A DNA stretch of 64,000 bases from assembly GCF_050908995.1 (NCBI RefSeq), contig NC_135119.1, positions 23,031,001-23,095,000 on the forward strand, in the 5' to 3' direction. A model generated the notes under the pieces. It was not told the origin of the DNA. It did not search any database and was given only the letters and a program-made list of their open reading frames with translations. Shown piece after piece: positions 11,691-22,785 of the stretch. The position numbers were made by a program, and so were the translations under genes. The stretch's first letter is position 1, and each line of letters starts with the position of its first letter. The stretch is from Andrena cerasifolii. Its lineage: Eukaryota; Arthropoda; Insecta; Hymenoptera; Andrenidae.

Positions 11691-14113
11691 TATTTATAAG
11701 AATAATTTAAGAATGTTATAACTCACCAGTGCAATGCATGCTTTATGAGATAAAGCCTCAACCACCCAGCAAATCCAGCTTCACCGTTTGTCACATTTCT
11801 ATTTCAACTTCGAATCCCTTTCGATTGCCCTCGGTCGCGGAACACGTTTACATTTTTCTTAACTTCGCCTTCTCATCGCCTGCTGTGCACGATCCTGAAA
11901 GCTCCGGCTGATCGTCGCCGCGATCGACTATGAGAAAAGCAAATGCCCCGTAAATGGAAAGACCCACGCAGGAGAATCTATATGGAAATGATGCGTCGAC
12001 TTTAGCGGGCAGGATTTACGAGGAGCCCCCAGTTCGCGAATATAGAGCCTCGGTGTATGCGAGCCCCGTATAAAATAGCCCGCAGGAGAATGCAGAGGAG
12101 TTGAGATTTTCCTGGTAACGGGGGAACGGAAATTTTTATATCCACGTTGCGTGGTAAACGGGGTAGACACGGCGCACCGCGGAATCAGACCGAACGTGGA
12201 AGAAAGGGGAGAAGTAAGGGGGAAAGTAAGGAAAAAGAACGAAATGCCATGTACACAGCGATAGGAGCTCGTCGAGCAGGCAGAAAGTCGAGAGATTAGG
12301 TTCGTCAGGAAACTATACCGGCGGAGCTTGTAGGGTAGCTTGAAAATTGAAACGTCGGCCTTCGCGGAGGCTTGATAATCATCGTGGAGCTGATTCCCTA
12401 CGGAACATTCAAGATTCCTCCACTTCCTCCGCGCCTTTCGGAAATCCTCGAAATTCACGGTCTTCCAATGATTACATCTCACGGAGCCCAAGTCGAAATC
12501 AAGTTTTCAATTTCATCTGCCGAAGGTCCGGCGATTTGCGAGAGGCGGGCGTCCCTGGTGGTCCCGTTCGATGAATTTCAAGCAGCTTTCACGAGAATAT
12601 TCTCAGCCACGACAAGGTGGCAGTCGTACCTGGAGGATATTAGCTGCAACTGTACTCGAGGCGCAGCCCCGCGGTAACCGCAATCACTCTGTGTCGCATC
12701 AAATCGAAGTTTAGAATCGAATTTGCATTAGACACGCTGGTTTTGTCCCCTTTCGCGTGACCAGTTGCCTTTGTCTAGTTTCGTTTGCCTGGTTTGCTGA
12801 ACCACGTTGACTTATTGATACTGATGCTCGCTAGGCTCCTGCACACCGTTCCTACAATCATCAAAGAAAACGCTAACAATACAGTTCCATCGACATTAAA
12901 ACATACGTTGCAAAATGATGTAACAGGTTCGTCACCGTTGAAACCCTAAATTTAGGAAAAACAGAAGCGCAGCATCGCTAGACTCGTGAGAACCCCATCG
13001 CTGACCGCAATAAGCGGATCCAGTACACCTTGGCAAGAAAATCCGAACACGGGAATCCCACCGTCGTTCGGATCCCGCACTTTACGACACGCTTACGTAC
13101 TTACTCCCTGTATCTCGAGATAAATTTTCGAGCCACGTGGCCGGAATATCTCGCTTCCTTTCGCCAGCTCCATCGGTTTATTTTATAATTCTCGTATCTC
13201 AGCGGCTAGCACCTCGCTGATAGTCCGTATCTCGTGGATATTGGGCGCGTAAAATCCAGCACCGCTACCCCTCGTCGGTTCTGTAAAGTCCAGCGAAATC
13301 GAGCTCGCCGATCGAATTTACATGGAACAGCCCAGAGTCTTCCAGGCTCCTCTGCTATCCGTCCGCGCTGTATATGTATTTCCAGCGGCTCCCGGCTCCA
13401 CCTATTTCCTTCGGCAACCTACCCCCGCGCGCTCCAGCCACTCCTTGCCGCGCGACTGCGAAAACTTGTCGCGAGTTTCGAGACTTTGGAGACGCGGCCG
13501 GCGCTCGCAGACGCGTGGACTTTTAGCATTTCGAATATCGTAATGGCACGTGCGGCATCGAGGGGAGCTTGGGTACAAGGCCGCGTCTCGCCCTCGCGCG
13601 CGGCAACGATCGCGAACTTCCGGAATAATATTCGGTTTCGCGGCTGAAGCGCTCGGGAATTTCGCGAGTATTTGTTTCAAGGGCGGGGGAGGTGAATTTA
13701 AATGCGAAATCTCTGGGCGACGCTGAGGAGCGACTAAACCAAAGTATCGATTTATGGTAACGCACCTCGATTTCGCCGCGTACGGCGCGTTTAAATAGGC
13801 GCCCTACGTTCCCTTCCTTTTTGCATCCCGAGTTTCAGATAATTTTCCCTGAAGACAGTAGATAATACGAGGTGCCTTATACAAGACTTATCGTGGTCAG
13901 ACTTACTAACAATATTAACCTGATTACTGAAAGATTTTCAATACTTAAATTCAACGGGACCCTGCATTCGTTTAATTAAACCCTACAGCAGTGCAATGGC
14001 TAAAGATCGAAGCAAAGTAAATCGCTGAAAGACGCTTCAGCGGTACCTATTCATCAACTGTCCAATCGAGTTTCACTGGGTGAATCGAATCGAAAGCGCA
14101 CTGTAAATCTTGA
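11691..14113. other. Unassigned non-coding stretch with CpG-rich segment
   Basis: It includes a CpG-rich stretch at about 13230-13640. The open frames (up to 187 codons on the minus strand at 11928-12491) overlap frames on the other strand and show no domain, signal peptide or convincing splice pattern. No repeat was recognised. Confidence 0.4.
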
Positions 14114-14927
14114 CCCCATAAAAAAACTTCGAAAAAGTAAAAAAATTACGCCAAGTACATGAAATAAAAAAATCACAAAAGAATAGAAGATAAAGATAAT
14201 TTGCCTAGGGAATGACTTCAGATAATTATTAATATTATAACTTGCAAATTATCACGGGACAGAATTAAGGACAAATCCAGTCACAGCATCATTTTACGCT
14301 TTGATTATCTACATATACATAAAATCCTCAGTTTAATTACAAATAAAAAACAGTTTGATGATATCCAAATATGTCGCAATTCAAATTTCGGCAACTTTCC
14401 TTGTGTTTGAGACTGCATTTTGGTTGCAATTCAATGGTACAACGATACATATTTGTAAAAACACGTTTATAACTTGGTTGTAACTTGACGGTAAGCTGCC
14501 AAAATTTGGAGTAGATTGCATAGTGAAGATAGTGATTGACGAACGAAACATGTGTTAGTTTCTGTTGGCTGAAGGCGTGCGTGTAACGCGTATACGTATT
14601 ATACTGACGAAAAATTTCTTGAACAAGAAGGATCAGAAGAAAAATCTTACCGTTTCTAACAGACCCATTGGACGATATTACGATATCTCTGTCATGCGTG
14701 GACCGATTTTATTGAGTTTGCTCTTAATCCAAAGCTTATATGCGGTTTACATGAGAAAAATATCTTTAAATTTAGAAAATATTGCAGGCGTGAAGAGATA
14801 TTAATGAAGTAAGTCTCAGGTTAGGTTGGAATAGCCGTGCGACGAGTAAATGATAGCGATAGCGACTGTCGACATATACAGGGTGTCTTTCATGTACTTG
14901 GCGTCGAGACGCTACCGCGTCTCTAGA
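14114..14927 (+). mobile_element. Helentron-like non-autonomous element, copy 2 (long form)
   Basis: It has the same ends as the copies at 1033 and 33403. The subterminal arms are perfect: acgccaagtacatgaaa at 14148-14164 and its complement at 14888-14904. The 3' hairpin at 14906-14923 is also perfect. The middle differs: after about 14190 it carries roughly 490 bp absent from the short copies, which have only about 70 bp there. It rejoins at tgcgtggaccgattttattg, about 14694. This is either a longer progenitor or a copy carrying captured DNA. A 79-codon frame (14565-14804) crosses the junction and has no domain. Confidence 0.7.
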
Positions 14928-16210
14928 TCTTAAATCAGTAGATTCTATTCGCGAATATTTAATCTCCCTCGTCTACAGTATCTCTACAACACGACAGGTC
15001 GTCAATGAATTAAAGCAGTTCCTGGATGAAAGTGCCTGCGATAGCTTATCAGTACTAACATCGCAACTACATAATTACCACGCAGCCTGAGTTCACGCAA
15101 TACTCAGCACCAGCGAACCAGGTAAACCGAGGCCTCTTTCTTCGCTACAGCACAGAGATTATTCTCATTAAAACCTCGATCATAGTACCCACAAAACATC
15201 CCTGGGGGTTTAATGAAACTCCCCTAACAACTGACTCGAACGTTGCTCCTGATCTGGTCGCTGTATCGTATTTGCCTCGGTTCAAAGACCCCGGTCGCGG
15301 ATAGCGGTGCCCCGGCACCGTCATCGGGAGGGTGCCTCATTGCCACGACCAAGAAATAATTATCTGCCGCGTCGTCATCAGAAAATGAGCCGCAGGGGTG
15401 GCGGCTGTCGGGGGTGCGGTCTCTATTCGTCGGCCGGTAAGGAAGTTAAACGGGGCGAAAGGGGGAGAAGGGTGGCGGAAGGATCTGGCGAGATGCAACT
15501 CTGCGGCTTCGGCAACAGAAGGGCCCTCAAAAGGCCGACCCTTGACTGCACTCGTGCGGAGGGGAGGGCGAGTCCAGGCCGGAAAGAGTGGTTGGCCAGG
15601 CACGAGGTTCTTGTCTCCGTCGTTTCGAGTGCACTTCCGGCCGCCTCGCGGCATGCAAATATTGACTACGTGCTGCCCGCGCCCCCGCCCCCCGCTACTG
15701 ACCCCCTCCACGCCTCGAACCATCCCCCTTCTCGCGCTGACTATTCTTTTTATCTTTTTCGCGTGCACTCGAAACGCGGCCCCGTAGGAAAAGTCATAAC
15801 CGTAATTGCGCGATCCCTGGGGGGTTTCACGATCGTTCGCGTCGGGCTCCGTGGAAAATTTCACGGGAAATCGACACTACTCGTGACTGGCGGCGGCCAC
15901 TCCAAATGCACCCTCTTGCAAATATTCAGATGGATCAGGGAATTTTGCGGAGTCTCCACGGTGTCTGGGGGACTGAACTAAATAGCCTTGCGAATCTGGA
16001 TATTCCGGGATATCTGTAAAGTCTCGTGTAGTATTTCGACAGTGGGGAGGAATTTGTAATTATTCAGATGGAAAGGAGTGAGCGTGCCATAAATGTGGGA
16101 TGATTCGAGGATAAACCGTAGAGGCACTAGGAGACTGTTAGATACCTACTTCGCGACTTTCCTTTCTTCTTACACATCTGGTCATCGTCACCCTCTAAGA
16201 CCCTTAGCCC
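14928..16210. other. Unassigned non-coding stretch, CpG-rich in the middle
   Basis: A GC-rich island at about 15300-15730 has long open frames in several registers, up to 224 codons. This is the signature of scarce AT-rich stop codons and not of a gene. The left copy of the 8-bp duplication cttagccc ends at 16210. Confidence 0.4.
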
Positions 16211-17815
16211 CAGGAAACCGAACCCTAACCCGTACCCGGTTCGGTACGCCGTATCGTCGACTAACCCGCCTCACCGGGTAACAGAAATCATCTGTAACCC
16301 GAGTAACCCGGTTAACCGGGTTAATGCGGTTACAGTATTACGGTGAAAAACATAGTTGTAACTATGTTTCCAAATACAGATGAATTTTATTTTAATATCG
16401 GAGACTTCTTGGTAGGGTGATGCATGCACGTGAAAGTAATAAATATGCGAGGTCGAAGATTAACTTGGCCGCGCCGAAATCGCGAGCGTTTGCTGACGCA
16501 CAGTGTAAGATTTTGGATAAAAATCGCTCGACAGCGCAAATCTTGACCGATTTCAATAATTTTTTTTTAAAAATACTCGTAAAGGATTCAGCAATAACGG
16601 ATCACAGCGATAAAACCAGTATCTATTGGTCTAATCTATAGAAAATACTATTTAGCAGAACATAACGTAAAAACATAAATAAATAAATTTTGCAGATTAA
16701 AGATATTAAAAATTAATTTTTTGTAAATTTAATATTAACTGTAAAATAAAAGTTTACTTTAAATTTACAAAAATTATGTTCTAAATAAACTGTATAGTTG
16801 ATTTAAATCTTATATTTATAAATTACATTATAAAATTAGTTACCATAAAAGATTCGATTCTAATTATTCCGAATTACAATTATTATAAAGTTATTTTTAA
16901 ATTTATATATTAAAAATAAAATCGAAACTAATAAAATTGAAATATAATTTAAAAATATAATATTCAAATCAGTTATGCAGTTTATTTAAAACTTAAATTT
17001 TGTAAATGTAAAGTAAATTTTACAGCTAATATTAAATTTGTAAACAAATAATTTTTAATATCTTTAATCTGTATAATTTATGTTTTTATGTTATGTTGCG
17101 CTAAATAGTGTTTTCTATAAATCAGACCAACAGATATGGGTTTTATTGCAGTGTTCCGTTATTGCTGAATCCTTTACGAGTATTTAAAAAAAAAAAAATA
17201 TTGAAATCGGTCAAGATTTGCGCTGTCGAGCGATTTTTGTCGAAAATCTCACACCGTCTAGACTGTGCGGGTTTAGGACCCGGTTGTTTGGTGCTTCGGT
17301 AATACCTGCCGCATGGACGAGACCGACTGTCGACCAGATGACGGGACCTTTGCCTATTGTCTAAGATTTAGGTGTGGAAAATATTCGAATGCTAGAAAAT
17401 GGAAGGTATAAGGCGAAACGCGTACACGGCTGTAGAAGATATTGATGCTAAAAGATATTGGTGTTGAGTAATTCTTGAAGTTTAAAAAATAAAGTATAAA
17501 TTCCGTTTCTAACAACCCTCTAAAATTAATCGATCCTGCACGGATAATATACTCGTATATCTTAAACACTGTGTATTCATTTGATCCGAATCTGCATTCC
17601 CTGTAGATTCACATATCACTGACTTGCCGTAAATGACTGTCTAGTCTAGGCTAGACTGTCTTATTTTACTAGTAACCCGCTCGTAGCGGGTTAACCCGGC
17701 TACTTCGGTTCTTTCTAGAATTTAAGAACCGTTCCCTCGCGGTTAGTATGGGTTACAGAAACCTTCCTTGGTTAACCGGGTAAGGGTTAGGGTTACGCGG
17801 CGTTTCGGATCCCTG
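16211..17815. mobile_element. hAT-type palindromic MITE with 8-bp target duplication (1605 bp)
   Basis: A perfect 8-bp direct repeat, cttagccc, flanks it at 16203-16210 and 17816-17823. The left end starts cagg-aaaccgaaccctaaccc and the right end, read inward, is cagggatccgaaacgccgcg followed by taaccctaaccc. The left end appears to lack about 6 bp. An 8-bp duplication and CAGGG ends are characteristic of hAT transposons. Internally, 16500-16830 and 16960-17255 are reverse complements containing gacagcgcaaatcttgacc and an AT-rich core. A perfect 20-bp palindrome (taacccggttaaccgggtta) sits at 16304-16323. No transposase remains, so it is non-autonomous. Confidence 0.75.
16304..16323. repeat. 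Perfect 20-bp palindrome
   Basis: The sequence taacccggttaaccgggtta is its own reverse complement. It is subterminal in the hAT-type element. Near-complementary acccgg/ccgggt blocks recur near the right end (about 17675-17800), suggesting protein-binding boxes; that is inference. Confidence 0.7.
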
Positions 17816-17823
17816 CTTAGCCC

Positions 17824-19750
17824 CTTCCGAGCGAACTTGACTTGTCTGTAAACAAACGGATTAGCCCGTGGGTCCTAAGGCCCACTTCCAAAGTGAAAGC
17901 TAACGTTCTATCACCACGGAACTTTCTACAAACCACCTCTTCCTCCCTTACTCAATGACCAATCCTAGCTTCCACATCCTCGCAGTAGAAACAACCAATA
18001 GGATTCTCCGTTGTTTCTTTAGCTACAGATCTCGCTTGTACATCGCACCAGCAACTTGTTCGAACTGACTTGTACTAAAGGACATTTTTATACAAGTATT
18101 TGTATTTGCATTCTACCGGTTACACGACAATACGAAGCTCGGGAGGCTGATAAAGAGACATGGTGCTGTGCGAGGCGTGAGCGCTAGCCACGGGATTCGA
18201 ATGTCGCGCGGGGGTAACGAGTGTGCCGTGGAATAAATGGAGGAGCCCGGCGAAAGGAGGGATCGCGCTGGCAGACGCGCGTAACGAAGAGAAAATCACG
18301 ATGGAAGGGTGCACGGCATCCAGACCTCGGACCACACGTTGTTATACCCTGCGGTCCCCTCGGCTCTTCCGCCAGCCCTCTTCTGGCTCACTGCAGTCAC
18401 CTCTGAAGAACCCAAGAAAAATAACGTATAAACCGCATATATCCAATCTACCGGTAAATCCGTGGCGGTGGTGAAGAGCGCGCCAGCAGTAGGGAAGCTC
18501 GGCGAATGGGGGGTCGACGTCGGCGAGGGGCCGTCGCGGACGAAGTCGTTTAGATCGCCATAAAAAGATGCTTCGCCGACCCGTCGCGTCGTTTCTCCGG
18601 GATACCGCGAGCACGACGATGTACGCGGGCATTTCTTACCTTGTCGCGGGGAAACTATCCTTTCCACGACGTAGCCGCGACTGGATATTTAGGGGGAAAT
18701 ATGTTCGCGAGAAGCAGATAGGTTAGCGAAAAAATACCGGGTATTAGAAAGGGGTAGAAATTTGATAGTAGCTACGAGAGAAATATTGGAAATATGGAAA
18801 GGTACGACGAGAGCATAAATGCTTTTACACTTATGTAGGTACATGCACTCACGTTCTATTAACAAAAGCATGATCATGACGAATATTTTATACTGTCGTT
18901 AAAATTCATGCAAGTCCCTGCTAGTAGGCAGATGTTCAGACAGCTGGGGGTGGTCCACGGAATTAGCACGCCAGATTATGATTAATATAATATGTTACCA
19001 CTCGCGCTAAATGGCCCGTGCACGGTTTAATCTCGTATAAATTACTCAGAGGCTTAGTAGACGGGCTCGTAAGGAACAAAGGGATCGGTTCGATAATTCA
19101 TAATTACCCACCCGCCGCCTGGCTGCCCTCCGCCACATGGTTTTATTCGTGTCTAATGGATGCGCTCGCGCGGCAAACTTTCGCGTTAACTTTTCTTTTA
19201 GCCCGCTAGCCCTTCCATTTCTGGTTGCTCTAATCTCGCCGACACGTTCGCCAAGCATTGTGAGGTCCGCGGCGTGCTGTGTCGTCGCGGGGCCAACTTT
19301 AATGCATCCGAAAAGGGTCAAACTTCCGGTCGCTACTTCGGAGACCACTTTGCGCCAGTCTACGAACCGCCCCGGGTCTCTACTCCCGCCCCTCTCTCTC
19401 TCTCTCTCTCCCTCTAGTAGGTCCCTTCATTATGTCACACAGGACCGAACCAATTCCACGCCGTTGGAACTTTCGTCTTCGAATTCGAAACTTGAGAGGT
19501 GAGGGGGCGTCGTGCTCCCGAGAACGAAAGTTCAGGGCGTTGGGCAGAAATTGCAGCGCGAGAATGCCTGCCACTTATAGACCAAACGATCCTTCGCCAC
19601 GAATCAGGTTCAACGCTTTGGCTGCTGCGTCAACTGCACATGTGCAAATAGATTTGCGTGTCTCGCTGTAAATGGTACCGTGGAAGACGGTGAATATATA
19701 TATTTCTTACGGGAGAATATATTACAGCTGTAGCCTGTAAGCGTCTCGCA
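17824..19750. other. Unassigned non-coding stretch
   Basis: GC-rich around 18120-18660 with overlapping domain-free frames on both strands. It contains a (CT)n tract at 19391-19415. No transposon end or exon was recognised. Confidence 0.4.
19391..19415. repeat. (CT)n microsatellite
   Basis: About ten CT units, slightly interrupted. A simple repeat with no further signal. Confidence 0.8.
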
Positions 19751-20480
19751 TTAAGAGGTCATGCTCAGTCAGGAGGCCGAAAAAAGAGTGGTCTTTGGAA
19801 ATTTTTTACTCAAAAGCTATAACACATTTCTCAAAAAATCTTTTTTCCTTTTAAGAATTGCATCTAGTACTGTGCATCGTAATTTTTTTATTTAAAAATA
19901 TTTACCAATAACTAAGTTATTGTCCATCACTCGAAGGTTCTCTAAATAAAAACGCTTCTGCGGTGACCACTGCTGCTCGAAAGTCGATCATCTAAAATAA
20001 AAAATTCAAAAGAATTTACTTATTATATTATATTATCTAGTATTTGAACGAAGGATTTTTCGAAATATTGATTTGGGAAAAAATGGCTGATGTTTACAGT
20101 AAAAGTTTCAATTTTTATCATAAATCGTGCCTGATTTTCGTCAATTAAAAGAAAACTAAGCGTCGGATAAAAAAATCCTTCGTTCAAATACTAGTAAATA
20201 TAATATAGTAAGTAAATTCTTTTGAATGTTTTATTTGAGATGATCGACTTTCGAGCAGCAGTGGACACCGCAGAAGCCTTTTTATTTAGAGAACCTTCGA
20301 GTGATGGACAATAACTTAGTTATTAATAAATATTTTAAAATAAAAAAAAATACAATGCACGGTACTAGATGCAATCCTTAAAAGGAAAAAAGATTTTTTG
20401 AGAAATGTGTTATAGCTTTTGAGTAAAAAATTTCCAAAGACCACCCTTTTTCGACCTCCTGACTGAGCACGACCTCTTAA
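19751..20480. mobile_element. TTAA-flanked foldback MITE with 310-bp arms (730 bp)
   Basis: The left arm 19751-20060 and right arm 20171-20480 are reverse complements with few differences and are separated by a 110-bp loop. The outermost bases are TTAA at both ends (19751-19754 and 20477-20480), followed inward by gaggtc(a/g)tgctcagtcagg. TTAA duplications are made by piggyBac and Kolobok transposases; TTAA is itself palindromic, so it could instead be part of the TIR. The interior has no coding capacity. High arm identity suggests a fairly recent origin or gene conversion. Confidence 0.75.
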
Positions 20481-22158
20481 ATACATGGCAGTCGTGTTCA
20501 GATGCCACCCAAGTCGATCGACTTGCCAATCGTCACCGACTTCATTAACTACTTCCTTCGTCGCCCGCGGCTCGCGACTCGTTTGCATTTTATTTCGTGC
20601 CCCAGCCTGGGACTACCACCGCCTTTAAGTTATTAAAAGTAATAATTCATATTAGCGGCAATAACCCCCGGCCCGGAGGTCTGTATATTCATTACAGCAC
20701 TCCCGGATCACAAAACTCGTCCGCGGGATCGCTTTCGTCTCTGCTCCAAGCCACCGAAAACGGCGCAGCTATGCAGCAAGCTTTTCAATTTTCACTGTTA
20801 ACATAGTTTCCACGTGCAAATTGCGAGTGGCATTCAACGTCCCTGTCAAAGTCGATTAGAATGAAATTCACGCGCAAACTTTGAACGCAATCAAAGGGTG
20901 AACGGGGTCAGTTTTATCGGGGATGAATTAGTAAAGTTCGTAATTTATGTACAACACCCTCGGAAACGCTAGTCGGGGGAGCCACGCCGAACAATCGGTT
21001 TCACTTATTTACCGCGGCACAGACGCGCCAGCGTCGTAAACAGACAGCTTTTTCACGCTGAAATATTCAGAGTTCCGTTGCTCGCGTACGGCGGGTACCC
21101 TCCGGCCCATTCGGAGCAATCGAAACTTCGGTTACGATGTCAGATGGCAGTGATGGTTTTTCAGGGCCGCTGATACATAATAGCGGTCAATAATTTTCGG
21201 CTGATACGCAGCTGCGCGGACCGTATCGCGGAAAGTTTGTTATTATTGAGGGAGGCATTACGGTTCCCTAAAGTGTACTAAACTCCGCGCCGCCCGTTAC
21301 CATATTTTATCGCGCTGTCATATTTGCCGTTAACCAAAATAGCGAGGCGCCATTTTCTACGCTCTTCGTCTAGATATATTCGTCGATCGGGAACCGAGAG
21401 GAGAGCGCTCGACGACCGCGAGAAACGTTTACCAATGGTGTTACGAATTCGCGAAATTCCTCGAAATGCAGCATTATTAAATTAATTTATTTTACAGCTG
21501 AGAATGCTGAGTCGTTCCCTTCTGCCGTGTTAACGCACAGTAGATCGAACAGATATAAGGAAGAACAGGGAACCGCCACGAATGCGAGTTAAAACGAGAG
21601 CGCGATGGCCGCGCGTGTGTAATATCGTGCCAGGAGTGTCCAAGTGGCAAGTTCCTTGGGGAAGGACCCCGGGAATTTAATTTATAATTTCGCCGCGAAA
21701 TTCCGAGCAGACGCGCAATAAAAAGCACATTAGAGGTGCCCTGGACGCGTAACTTGCAACTGCAAAGTGGATTACCGGCAGGTTAACTACTGGGTATGAG
21801 TTAATTAACGGCTGTTCGAACTTCGGTCTTTCAGGGGTGCATCCGGCGCTATTGCTGCATCGTCGAACTTCGCCAAACATTTAATGGCCCCTTGGTAATT
21901 CGGTAAATACTCTTTTAGTATCCCTTTGCGCGGACAGTGTCGCACGGCTGTTTGCTCGAAACATCCCTTACGATCGAAAGAATGCAGAGTGTCTGGATTC
22001 ATGTTGCAGCCTTTCAATTTTTAAAGTTGATCAGGTGCGCGTGTCTGCTAATAGTTCCCTCGATATCATAAAGGCTATGAGGTAGCCGACTGAATTAATT
22101 TCTTCGGCTCCTGTATCCATTCTTTTAAGCAGTCGGTAATCTCCAGTTTTCATAGGCA
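20481..22158. other. Unassigned non-coding stretch
   Basis: Moderately GC-rich, with short frames only. The frames at 21492-22017 on the minus strand overlap each other in different registers. Nothing recognisable was seen. Confidence 0.4.
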
Positions 22159-22634
22159 GGGTAGACCGGGGGCGGTAGTAACACTTTGACTTTGGAATAC
22201 GATTACGCAGGAACTGTTACATTTACAACAAAAACTCTTATATGGAAATGTTACTCACTTATCTGACATCATTGAGTCACAGCAGTTTCGTTATATGTCA
22301 AGTAATATCCAAGTTATTAATACAAAAATGAGAAGCGGGTAAAGTGTTACAACCGTCCCTGACCCCGGGACAGGGATAGTGAAGGAAATAACTTTAAGAT
22401 ACCGTAAAGTATCTTTTTTATGGAAAAAAAAAGATACTTTACGGTATCTTAAAGTTATTTCCTTCACTATCCCTGTCTACTGTGTATCTGTACTCCTGGG
22501 CCATGGATGTATACCTACATTCCAAATGCCATTGTTCATCATATATCCAAAATTGGTGTTAATATCTGTTATATGTTTTGAGATATTTAGCGTGTTACAT
22601 TCGCCACCCTGTTACTACCGCCCCCGGTCTACCC
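22159..22634. mobile_element. MITE with G-rich TIR and GTAACA box, CA-flanked (476 bp)
   Basis: The TIRs at 22159-22183 and 22610-22634 are perfect over gggtagaccgggggcggtag and continue taaca. A CA dinucleotide lies outside each end, so the insertion site is not the TA seen for its relatives at 10693 and 49722. The architecture is the same: a G-rich terminal box followed by GTAACA, with further gtgttac motifs inside. It contains a perfect long hairpin (22369-22477). A 131-codon frame running through the hairpin and out of the element has no domain. Confidence 0.7.
22369..22477. repeat. Perfect 51-bp-arm hairpin inside the MITE
   Basis: Arms 22369-22419 and 22427-22477 are exact reverse complements over 51 bp with a 7-nt spacer (atggaaa). 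The outer end is gacagggatagtgaaggaa. Such perfect pairing without decay is much cleaner than the surrounding element. If transcribed it would form a near-perfect double-stranded RNA. No evidence of transcription is visible. Confidence 0.9.
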
Positions 22635-22635
22635 C

Positions 22636-22785
22636 ACTTCTTTGTTATAAATGTTCTGGGAGTCTAAGCCATAGCTTCCAGGCGTTTTTGTTTTTGTTTC
22701 CCTTAATCTGTACACTATTGTATGATACTTCCTTGCGTAGATATAAACTGGGCTTCGTCGCGTTAAATAAATAATAATAATAAAG
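22636..22785 (+). mobile_element. Probable LINE 3' end fragment
   Basis: An AT-rich 3' region ends in gcgttaaataaataataataataaa, that is an AATAAA-type signal merging into (AAT)n. This is the usual tail of insect jockey/I/R1-like LINEs. The open frame entering it has no recognisable reverse-transcriptase motif, so the upstream limit is uncertain. Confidence 0.35.

Noticed and set aside
11928..12491. 187-codon open frame on the minus strand
   Set aside because: No domain, overlapping frames on the plus strand, and no supporting splice or start context.
15307..15981. 224-codon open frame on the plus strand
   Set aside because: GC-driven absence of stop codons; a 175-codon frame runs opposite and the protein has no recognisable features.
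16221..16231. Telomere-like ccctaaccc text
   Set aside because: It occurs once per end of the hAT-type element as part of its TIR and is not an array of the insect TTAGG repeat.
22379..22774. 131-codon open frame through the perfect hairpin
   Set aside because: It crosses the hairpin, the MITE end and a LINE-like tail, so it is a chance concatenation.
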